Below, in pieces: positions 1 through 4,930 of a stretch of DNA of 5,996 nt. Under the pieces are notes generated by a model, which was not told the origin of the DNA, made no database searches, and saw nothing but the letters and a program-made list of their open reading frames with translations. Source of the DNA: Acidobacteriota bacterium (GTDB lineage: Bacteria > Acidobacteriota > UBA6911 > RPQK01 > JADFOI01); the NCBI GenBank assembly GCA_022545645.1, contig JACZQQ010000166.1:1-5996 (forward strand). Reading direction: 5' to 3'. Both the position numbers and the translations under genes were made by a program. Numbering within the stretch: position 1 is the stretch's first letter; each line of letters begins with the position of its first letter.

Positions 1-1293
1 GAAGTTCAGGGCCAGCACTCCAACGTCGTTGAGAAGCGAGCGCAGGTCCTCGAGCATCTCCACGCTCAGCAGGTGGGCGGGAACCACGCCGCGGCTGAAG
101 CAATCGTGAATGATGAAATCGTACTTCTTTTTGAGACGCCGAACCTCGTAGCGTGCGTCCCCCAGGATCAGCCGGCCGGGATGATTGAAACCGAAGTAGT
201 CCCTGGCGGCCCGCGCTACCTCGGGATCGATTTCGATCGAATCGGTTTCAATCCCGTACCTGCCCAGGAGCTTGGGGAGCTGGCCGGCGCCCAGACCGAT
301 GAGCAATGCGCTTCTTCCCTGCGGATGAAAGCGGGGGAGCGCTTCCAGAATGTACAGATAGGGAAATTCGGCTTCCCCCGTCCTCAGATCGATGGCGCCG
401 ATAGTCGAAGAATCGGACAGGAGCCAGCGTAGATGGCGCTCACTCTCATCGACGACCCGAACCCTGCCGTAGATGCTCTGGGCTTCATAGACCGTCGTGA
501 AGCCGGGCGTGGTCGGCAACCGCTCTCCCCCGAAGAAGAGCAGAAGCCCTACGATTCCAATGGAGACGAATGGGAGGACGAGTAAGCCCAATGTGTTCAT
601 TCTGGCCCGCTCGTAGAGCGCCAGCACTGCCGCCAAAACGAGCAACCCGACGCTCACTCCATAGAGGATGGTGCGCGTTCCCATCATGGGCAGAAGAAAG
701 AATCCCAGCACCAGCGTGCCCAGGACACTGCCAACGGTGCTAAAAGCATAGACCGAGCCTGCAGAACGGCCCACGCTCTCCAGTCGGCTCGTACACAGCT
801 TGATGACACGGGGCCCGACCATGGCCAGCAGTGTGAGGGGAACGGAAAAGAGCAGCAGGGCGCTGGTGAACGCCCCAGCGCGGACACCCAAGGCGTTGGT
901 CTGGAGTAGAACCGGGGTCTTGATTACGGGAATCAGTGCCGTCGACAGTGCGGCCAGAGCGATGCCGTGGGACAGTTGGAAACGCTTGGCCCGGTCCGCC
1001 GCGATCCCACCCAGGTAGTAACCCAGTGCCAGGGCGATCAGCGTCACCGAGATCAGGGATGACCAGACGAACAGGCTGACGCCGTAAAACGGTCCGAGGA
1101 TGCGCGTTCCCAGCACCTCGATCATCATGATGGCGGCACCGGTTAGAAATACGGCCAGATACAGGAGCGTCCGATCAAAGAGGCCGATCAATTCGCCGCC
1201 TGGCAAGGCACCACCACCGCCCCCAGCAGCCTGGCTGCGGGGCTTTGCTCTTTTGTCTGGACTCCCGTGCTTCTTGACCATCAATGAGCGCAT
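1..1293 (-). CDS. Membrane-anchored (fused MFS-like) spermidine-synthase-like protein, 3' end cut by window edge
   Basis: The minus-strand frame is open from 1347 to position 1 with no stop, and the first ATG is at 1293, giving 431 visible residues. Residues 1-38 are a basic, Gly-rich cytosolic tail with five glycines at 24-28. About seven hydrophobic segments follow (roughly 41-62, 72-98, 108-125, 137-158, 181-203, 208-226, 233-254). From about 270 there is a soluble Rossmann domain of spermidine-synthase type: the SAM-binding loop IGLGAGQLPK at 332-341, the acidic strand end EIDPEVARAA at 354-363, GDARYEV at 378-384, and YDFIIHDCFS at 391-400. These are hallmarks of the fused transporter/spermidine synthase family, which would transfer an aminopropyl group from decarboxylated SAM. 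The second Asp of the DxxD seen in true SpeE is not retained, so the substrate is uncertain. No good Shine-Dalgarno precedes ATG 1293; ATG 1281 (codon 5) is an alternative. It is divergent from xerC. Confidence 0.9.
   Translation of the reverse strand, partial: MRSLMVKKHGSPDKRAKPRSQAAGGGGGALPGGELIGLFDRTLLYLAVFLTGAAIMMIEVLGTRILGPFYGVSLFVWSSLISVTLIALALGYYLGGIAADRAKRFQLSHGIALAALSTALIPVIKTPVLLQTNALGVRAGAFTSALLLFSVPLTLLAMVGPRVIKLCTSRLESVGRSAGSVYAFSTVGSVLGTLVLGFFLLPMMGTRTILYGVSVGLLVLAAVLALYERARMNTLGLLVLPFVSIGIVGLLLFFGGERLPTTPGFTTVYEAQSIYGRVRVVDESERHLRWLLSDSSTIGAIDLRTGEAEFPYLYILEALPRFHPQGRSALLIGLGAGQLPKLLGRYGIETDSIEIDPEVARAARDYFGFNHPGRLILGDARYEVRRLKKKYDFIIHDCFSRGVVPAHLLSVEMLEDLRSLLNDVGVLALNF
183..253. 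repeat. 12-bp perfect inverted repeat inside the spermidine-synthase-like gene
   Basis: The left arm GATTGAAACCGA (183-194) is exactly complementary to the right arm TCGGTTTCAATC (242-253), with 47 nt between them. Both arms are coding on the minus strand (around GIETD and FGFN), so it may be chance. It is a real sequence feature of unknown function. Confidence 0.6.
1221..1242 (-). other. GC-rich hairpin in the 5' coding part of the minus-strand gene
   Basis: CCCC (1221-1224) plus GCAGC (1226-1230) pair with GCTGC (1234-1238) plus GGGG (1239-1242). This gives a nine-base-pair stem with one bulged A (1225) and a CTG loop. In the minus-strand mRNA it begins about 50 nt after the ATG, next to the poly-Gly codons. 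It could slow early translation, or it may simply reflect GC-rich codons. Confidence 0.4.
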
Positions 1294-1332
1294 CTTAGCT
1301 CGGGACACGGGGTGGAGCAAGAGGTCGATTGG

Positions 1333-1355
1333 CCCCCTGCCTGGAGGTCAGGGGG
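1333..1355. promoter_or_regulatory. GC-rich dyad in the divergent intergenic region (possible operator)
   Basis: CCCCCTG (1333-1339) and CAGGGGG (1349-1355) form a perfect 7-bp inverted repeat around a 9-nt centre. It lies in the 113-bp space between the divergent starts of the membrane protein (1293) and xerC (1407). No T-run follows on either strand, so it is not an intrinsic terminator. A protein-binding dyad acting on one or both promoters is possible. No regulator family is recognised. Confidence 0.35.
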
Positions 1356-1387
1356 GAGAGGAGCGACGCCAACTGTGGGTTGACCTA

Positions 1388-1396
1388 TGGGATAAT
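1388..1396 (+). promoter_or_regulatory. Extended -10 promoter element for xerC, placed for a leaderless transcript
   Basis: TGGGATAAT matches an extended -10 (TGn followed by GATAAT, 5 of 6 to TATAAT). No good -35 lies 17 bp upstream, which extended -10 promoters tolerate. Transcription would start near 1402-1404, only 3-5 nt before ATG 1407. No Shine-Dalgarno lies between 1380 and 1406, which agrees with leaderless translation. Confidence 0.5.
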
Positions 1397-1406
1397 CATT
1401 TGACCC

Positions 1407-2324
1407 ATGCAGGAACACATTGAGCTTTTCTTAGAATACCTCCAGTTTCAAAGGAATTACTCGACTCATACTCTGAGAAATTACCGGAGTGATCTTCTCG
1501 AATTTTATCAATACCTGACACGAGGAGGGAAAGACGCCCGCCTCCACCTCCGCCAGATCGACCACATCAGCATTCGCGATTTTCTGGGGCACCTGCACCA
1601 GAAAGGAAACGCCAAGAGTTCGATTGCCCGCAAGCTGGCAGCCATCCGATCTTTCTTCCGCTTTTTGTACAACGAAGGGAAAGTTCCCGCCAATCCGGCC
1701 CGCCTGGTTCACAGCCCTCGACAACCGGAGCGAACGCCCCGCTTTCTCACCATTCGGGAAGTGGAAACGATCTTGGAGCTGCCCGATTCCGGCACCGTCC
1801 GGGGAATAAGAGATCGGGCCATCCTGGAGCTGCTCTACGCCAGTGGTCTGCGGGTCGGTGAATTGGTGAGAATCAACCTGGAAGATCTCTCGCTGGAACA
1901 ACAAATCACGAAAGTGTACGGAAAGGGTAAGAAAGAGCGGCTGGTTCCATTCGGGAAAAAGGCTGAGCAGGCCCTTCGCCGTTATGTGGAAAAACGGGGG
2001 GCTTTGCTTCGTCGCCAAAGAACGGCTCGGGAACCGAATGCGCTTTTTTTGAATCTTCGCGGCTCACGGATCTCCGCTCGATCCGTTGAGAGAAACTTGA
2101 AGGAGTACATTAAAAAAAGCGCCTTGCTCCTGGACGTACACCCTCACCTTTTTCGTCACTCCTTTGCCACTCACCTGCTGAATAACGGGGCTGACCTTCG
2201 TTGCATTCAGGAATTGCTTGGGCATGAGAATCTCTCTACGACTCAAAAATACACCCATCTGTCCATCAAAGAACTGATGCGGGTTTACCGATCCTCCCAC
2301 CCCAAGGCTCAGAAGCCAGGCTAG
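1407..2324 (+). CDS. xerC: Site-specific tyrosine recombinase XerC
   Basis: A 305-residue protein, the usual length for Xer recombinases. XerC works with XerD at dif to resolve chromosome dimers before division. The N-terminal core-binding (SAM-like) domain spans about 1-95, with the typical STHTLRNYRSDL at 19-30 and a segment reading SSIARKLAAIRSFFRFLYNE at 71-90. The catalytic domain spans about 110-295 and keeps the whole active site: R149 (in ASGLRVGEL), K173 (in YGKGKKERLVP), H247 and R250 (in HPHLFRHSFATHLL), H273 (in LLGHENLSTTQ) and the nucleophile Y282 (in KYTHLS). The spacing matches E. coli XerD within three residues. The N-terminal motifs and the SIARKLAAIRSFFRFL segment favour XerC over XerD. 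An in-frame TGA at 1401-1403 makes ATG 1407 the only upstream ATG possible. No ribosome binding site is visible. It is monocistronic, with a terminator directly after it. Confidence 0.94.
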   Translation: MQEHIELFLEYLQFQRNYSTHTLRNYRSDLLEFYQYLTRGGKDARLHLRQIDHISIRDFLGHLHQKGNAKSSIARKLAAIRSFFRFLYNEGKVPANPARLVHSPRQPERTPRFLTIREVETILELPDSGTVRGIRDRAILELLYASGLRVGELVRINLEDLSLEQQITKVYGKGKKERLVPFGKKAEQALRRYVEKRGALLRRQRTAREPNALFLNLRGSRISARSVERNLKEYIKKSALLLDVHPHLFRHSFATHLLNNGADLRCIQELLGHENLSTTQKYTHLSIKELMRVYRSSHPKAQKPG

Positions 2325-2336
2325 GCTCAGGGCTTC
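2312..2336 (+). other. Hairpin spanning the xerC stop codon
   Basis: GAAGCC (2312-2317) pairs with GGCTTC (2331-2336) around a 13-nt loop containing the TAG stop of xerC. No T-run follows. It stands two bases upstream of the terminator stem, so the xerC mRNA may end in tandem hairpins that protect its 3' end. The GGCTCAG motif occurs twice here (2306-2312 and 2324-2330). Confidence 0.4.
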
Positions 2337-2337
2337 C

Positions 2338-2363
2338 AGGCATTTACTTCAATGCCTTTTTCT
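2338..2363 (+). terminator. Intrinsic (Rho-independent) terminator of xerC
   Basis: AGGCATT (2338-2344) pairs perfectly with AATGCCT (2351-2357) around the 6-nt loop TACTTC. The downstream arm runs into TTTTT (2357-2361) then CT. It starts 14 nt after the xerC stop. The -35 of the putative rpsO promoter is embedded in it. Confidence 0.85.
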
Positions 2364-2371
2364 GTTAGATT
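2343..2371 (+). promoter_or_regulatory. Probable rpsO(-pnp) promoter overlapping the xerC terminator
   Basis: The -35 TTTACT (2343-2348, 4 of 6) is followed by a 17-bp spacer and an extended -10, TGt then TAGATT (2363-2371; hexamer 4 of 6). Expected transcription start is about 2377-2379, giving a 5' leader of about 27 nt. The call rests on element quality, correct spacing and position between a terminator and a ribosomal protein gene. Confidence 0.5.
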
Positions 2372-2405
2372 GGCTGTCTTTCGGCGTCGAATAAGGGTTC
2401 AGCCA
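2371..2405 (+). promoter_or_regulatory. Foldable rpsO leader that could sequester the ribosome binding site
   Basis: TGGCTG (2371-2376) can pair with CAGCCA (2400-2405), whose last base is the A of the rpsO AUG. Inside it, TTCG (2380-2383) pairs with CGAA (2388-2391) around a GCGT tetraloop, leaving the Shine-Dalgarno AAGGG (2393-2397, 7 nt from the ATG) in the internal loop. S15 is known to repress its own mRNA through leader structures that differ among phyla. The outer stem forms only on transcripts starting upstream of 2371, which conflicts with the promoter predicted at 2343-2371. Confidence 0.35.
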
Positions 2406-2674
2406 TGGTCTTAGTCAAAGAGAAGAAGGGTGAGATCGTCTCAGACTACCAACTGCACGACAAGGATACGGGTTCGCCCGAAGTGCAGGTTGCCATACTG
2501 ACTGAGCGAATCCAATACTTGACGGGACACTTGAAAACCCATCAAAAGGACCACTCCTCTCGCCGCGGCCTGCTCAAACTGGTGGGTCAGCGCCGCCGGC
2601 TGCTAGATTACTTGAAGAGAACGGAGTTCAGCCGCTACAAGGGACTCATCGAGCGGTTGGGAATCCGCAAATAA
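2405..2674 (+). CDS. rpsO: 30S ribosomal protein S15
   Basis: An 89-residue protein, exactly the usual S15 length. S15 is a primary 16S rRNA binding protein that contacts the central-domain three-way junction and organises the platform of the 30S subunit. The sequence shows the family pattern from end to end: HDKDTGSPEVQVAILTERI at 18-36, LTGHLKTHQKDHSSRRGLL at 39-57, LVGQRRRLLDYLKR at 59-72, and the C-terminal YKGLIERLGIRK. The ATG at 2405 has a good Shine-Dalgarno, AAGGG, at 2393-2397. It is followed by pnp, the order found in many bacteria, including E. coli, where S15 and PNPase each control their own synthesis. Nothing is truncated or unusual in the protein itself. Confidence 0.98.
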   Translation: MVLVKEKKGEIVSDYQLHDKDTGSPEVQVAILTERIQYLTGHLKTHQKDHSSRRGLLKLVGQRRRLLDYLKRTEFSRYKGLIERLGIRK

Positions 2675-2708
2675 GATTGATCCCAGCAAGAAAAGAAATC
2701 GCGCTGCC

Positions 2709-2754
2709 GGACTCATATTCTTTGCGGGTCAGTAAACAGGGTCCTCTTTTTTCT
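2709..2754 (+). terminator. Candidate attenuator or partial terminator between rpsO and pnp
   Basis: GGACTC (2709-2714) can pair with GGGTCC (2739-2744, one G-T pair), and this arm is followed by TCTTTTTTCT (2745-2754), a terminator-like tail. The loop is long (24 nt), so the fold is weak. A second partner, GGGTC (2726-2730), competes for the same left arm with an 11-nt loop and no T-run. This leaves two mutually exclusive hairpins. E. coli also has a partial terminator in this gap. Confidence 0.35.
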
Positions 2755-2806
2755 AGCCCGAATGATGCATCGGTTCTCGTCACGAAGCGGCGAAATCAAT
2801 TTTAGT

Positions 2807-2813
2807 GGAAGGA
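2807..2813 (+). promoter_or_regulatory. Ribosome binding site that decides the pnp start at 2825
   Basis: GGAAGGA (2807-2813) lies 11 nt before ATG 2825 in an AT-rich context. The earlier in-frame ATG at 2762 has only a T-run and no purine-rich motif before it. It would also add 21 residues unlike any PNPase N-terminus. Confidence 0.7.
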
Positions 2814-2824
2814 ATAAATCTAAA

Positions 2825-4915
2825 ATGAGTGAAACAGTCAGCCTTTCTCTGGGAGAGCGCGAACTCTCCATTGAGATCGGTAAAGTAGCAAAACAAGCGC
2901 ATGGTGCTGCATTTCTTCGCTACGGAGATACGGCGGTTCTGGTGACGGCATGTTCTGACGCAGAAGCCAGGGAAGGACTTTCGTTTTTTCCCCTGACCTG
3001 TGACTACCGGGAAAATAACTACGCCGCCGGGAAGATCCCGGGAGGCTTTTTTAAACGAGAGGGAAGACCGACGGAGAAGGAGATCCTGACCTGCCGTTTA
3101 ATCGATCGTCCGGTGCGGCCGCTCTTTCCAGAGCACTTCCGTTGTGAAACACAGATCATTGCCATGGTTCTCTCCGCCGAACCCGAGGTGAACCCGGATG
3201 TCATCGCCATCAATGGAGCCTCGGCTGCACTGTACCTTTCCGACATCCCCTTTCTGAATCCAATCGGTGCCGTGCGTGTGGGCCTCATCAACGATCAGTT
3301 CGTGATCAATCCGACCTATCCACAGTTAGAAAACAGCGACCTCAATATGATCGTTGTCGGCACCCAGGAAGCCATTGTTATGGTGGAGGCGATGGCTCGC
3401 CAGGTCCAGGAAGAACAGATCGTGGAGGCAATCGACTACGGTCATCAGGCCGTCCGCCGGATCACCGACTCCATCAAAGAATTAGGCAGCCGTCTGGACA
3501 TTACCAAACGCACGGTTGAGCCGGTAACGTTTGATCCTGAGCTGGCGCGACGGGTGGAGGACAAGGCAACCTCGAACGTTGAGGATGCCCTCCATACTCA
3601 AAACAAGGAGGCCAGCGAGCAGAAGATGAAAGCCTGCCGTAAGGAACTGGTCGAAGAACTTGCCGCGGACGACGAGGAGAAAGGTGCTCAGGTCAAGGCT
3701 TTGTTCGACCAGCTGAAGGAAAAACTGTTCCGGCGTTCGCTGTTGGAGAAAAAGCAGCGCCTGGATGGAAGGGCTTTTAACAAGATTCGAGCCATTTCCG
3801 GGGAGGTCTCGTTGCTGCCCAGAGCTCATGGTTCGGCGCTCTTTACCCGAGGGGAAACACAGGCCCTGGTCACGGTCACACTGGGCACGGGTGAAGATGT
3901 GCAGCGACTGGATGACATTACCGGAGAATCCTCCAAATCCTTTATGCTTCACTATAATTTCCCGCCTTTTTGCGTGGGTGAAGTGGCCTTTTTGCGTGGG
4001 CCCTCTCGGCGCTCCATTGGGCATGGAGTTCTGGCAGAACGGGCCATCTCGACGGTCCTGCCCAACGAGTCGGACTTCCCCTACACCATTCGTGTGGTTT
4101 CCGATATTCTCGAATCCAACGGTTCTTCTTCAATGGCCACCGTGTGTGGAGCTGTGCTGGCCCTTCAGGATGCCGGGGTTCCCATAAGCACCTCCATTGC
4201 AGGGATTGCCATGGGACTTGTCAAAGACGGCGACGATTACGCCATTCTCTCGGACATTGCCGGTTTTGAAGATCATTACGGGGATATGGACTTTAAGATT
4301 GCGGGTTCGGCCGAGGGAATTACGGCGCTGCAAATGGACATCAAAATCACAGGGGTAACGGGGAAAATTCTGGCCGAGACCCTGGCCCAGGCCAAAGAGG
4401 GCCGCTTGCACATTCTAGAAAAGATGGCCGAGGCGATTGCCGAACCTCGTTCCGACATCTCCAGCTTTGCTCCCAAAATCACTACCATGAACATCCCGGT
4501 TTCCAAAATCGGTGCGGTGGTTGGGCCCGGAGGAAAGATGATCCGGAGCATCATTGAAGAGACCGGAGTCAAAATCGACATTGAGGATGACGGCACCATC
4601 AAGATTGCTTCCTCTAGCGGAGAGGCTGCCCAGAAAGCGATAGAGCTCATCAAAGAACTCACCGCCACTGCTGAGATTGGCAAGAACTATATGGGAAAGG
4701 TGAAGAAGGTAGTGGATTTCGGTGCTTTTGTGGAGATTTTACCTCGGACCGAAGGGCTGTTGCATATTTCCGAAATTTCCGAGGAGCACATTCGCGACAT
4801 CCGGACAGAGGTCCGGATGGGGGATAAGATCCTGGTCAAAGTGCTCAACGTCGATGATCAGGGTAAAATCAGACTCAGTCGGCGAGCGGTTCTCCAAGAA
4901 GAGGGTGGCAGCTAA
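2825..4915 (+). CDS. pnp: Polyribonucleotide nucleotidyltransferase (PNPase)
   Basis: A 696-residue protein from ATG 2825 (E. coli 711). PNPase degrades RNA 3' to 5' by phosphorolysis, releasing nucleoside diphosphates, and can add tails in reverse. It is a cytosolic trimer, often with RNase E. Domain order is complete: a first RNase PH domain (about 8-140) with the RNA-gripping FFKR at 75-78; a helical linker (about 235-305); a catalytic RNase PH domain (about 310-530) with R395-R396, the phosphate-binding S434-S435-S436, and D483, D489, K491, equivalent to the E. coli metal-site D486, D492, K494; a KH domain with GPGG at 567-570; and a C-terminal S1 domain (about 620-690). One oddity is S397, where the family normally has Glu (RREIGHG). 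It follows rpsO by 150 nt and leads into larB after 15 nt. A longer start at 2762 is possible but poorly supported. Confidence 0.98.
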   Translation: MSETVSLSLGERELSIEIGKVAKQAHGAAFLRYGDTAVLVTACSDAEAREGLSFFPLTCDYRENNYAAGKIPGGFFKREGRPTEKEILTCRLIDRPVRPLFPEHFRCETQIIAMVLSAEPEVNPDVIAINGASAALYLSDIPFLNPIGAVRVGLINDQFVINPTYPQLENSDLNMIVVGTQEAIVMVEAMARQVQEEQIVEAIDYGHQAVRRITDSIKELGSRLDITKRTVEPVTFDPELARRVEDKATSNVEDALHTQNKEASEQKMKACRKELVEELAADDEEKGAQVKALFDQLKEKLFRRSLLEKKQRLDGRAFNKIRAISGEVSLLPRAHGSALFTRGETQALVTVTLGTGEDVQRLDDITGESSKSFMLHYNFPPFCVGEVAFLRGPSRRSIGHGVLAERAISTVLPNESDFPYTIRVVSDILESNGSSSMATVCGAVLALQDAGVPISTSIAGIAMGLVKDGDDYAILSDIAGFEDHYGDMDFKIAGSAEGITALQMDIKITGVTGKILAETLAQAKEGRLHILEKMAEAIAEPRSDISSFAPKITTMNIPVSKIGAVVGPGGKMIRSIIEETGVKIDIEDDGTIKIASSSGEAAQKAIELIKELTATAEIGKNYMGKVKKVVDFGAFVEILPRTEGLLHISEISEEHIRDIRTEVRMGDKILVKVLNVDDQGKIRLSRRAVLQEEGGS
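3023..3052 (+). terminator. Intrinsic-terminator look-alike inside pnp
   Basis: GCC (3023-3025) and CCGGGA (3027-3032) pair with TCCCGG (3036-3041) and GGC (3044-3046), with an AGA loop and a 1x2 internal loop. TTTTTT (3047-3052) follows immediately. This has the full form of an intrinsic terminator about 200 nt into the gene. It is encoded by the conserved AAGKIPGGFFK motif, so it may be a by-product of codon choice. Active translation would normally suppress it. Confidence 0.4.
3964..4000 (+). repeat. 15-bp perfect direct repeat, 22-bp period, in the catalytic domain of pnp
   Basis: GCCTTTTTGCGTGGG occurs at 3964-3978 and again at 3986-4000. The 22-bp period is not a multiple of three, so the copies are read in different frames: the first gives PFCVG, the second AFLRG. 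Both peptides fit the conserved PNPase segment, so the gene is not disrupted. Confidence 0.8.
4798..4819 (+). other. Strong perfect hairpin near the 3' end of pnp
   Basis: CATCCGGAC (4798-4806) pairs perfectly with GTCCGGATG (4811-4819) around an AGAG tetraloop, nine base pairs. It encodes part of the S1 domain (IRTEVRM). A weaker long-loop pairing, CCTCGGA (4742-4748) with TCCGAGG (4778-4784), stands just upstream. No T-run follows, so it is not a terminator; an RNA stability or processing element is possible. Confidence 0.45.
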
Positions 4916-4930
4916 TCCCGGTTAGGGGAG

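Noticed and set aside
183..253. GATTGAAAC resembles the end of some CRISPR repeats
   Set aside because: The two copies are in inverted orientation, there are only two, and both lie inside a conserved coding region; there is no array.
73..432. Plus-strand open frame of 119 codons
   Set aside because: It is antisense to the clearly recognisable SAM-binding domain encoded on the minus strand and has no family resemblance or ribosome binding site.
1387..1395. Two-codon upstream ORF before xerC
   Set aside because: It overlaps the -10 element and would probably not be transcribed; it is noted only as part of the repeat.
684..1423. Other open frames over the membrane part and the divergent region (684-887 minus, 800-1018 plus, 1100-1423 plus)
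   Set aside because: They overlap the membrane segments of the minus-strand gene in other frames. The last also runs through the intergenic space into xerC, and its product is of low complexity.
1431..2018. 195-codon minus-strand frame opposite xerC
   Set aside because: It is long but wholly antisense to conserved Xer sequence, and the protein shows no recognisable motif; it is a product of the codon pattern of xerC.
1407..2324. Integrase of a prophage or integrative element
   Set aside because: Length and core motifs match housekeeping XerC, and no attachment site, tRNA or phage gene is nearby.
2762..2824. Longer N-terminus for PNPase from ATG 2762
   Set aside because: The 21 added residues do not resemble PNPase, no ribosome binding site precedes 2762, and GGAAGGA precedes 2825.
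3046..3056. Programmed frameshift site at the T-run followed by AAA in pnp
   Set aside because: The bases do not fit the X XXY YYZ heptamer in the pnp frame, and the gene needs no frameshift to be full length.
3482..4024. 180-codon minus-strand frame opposite pnp
   Set aside because: It is antisense to conserved PNPase domains, with no motif and no start signal.
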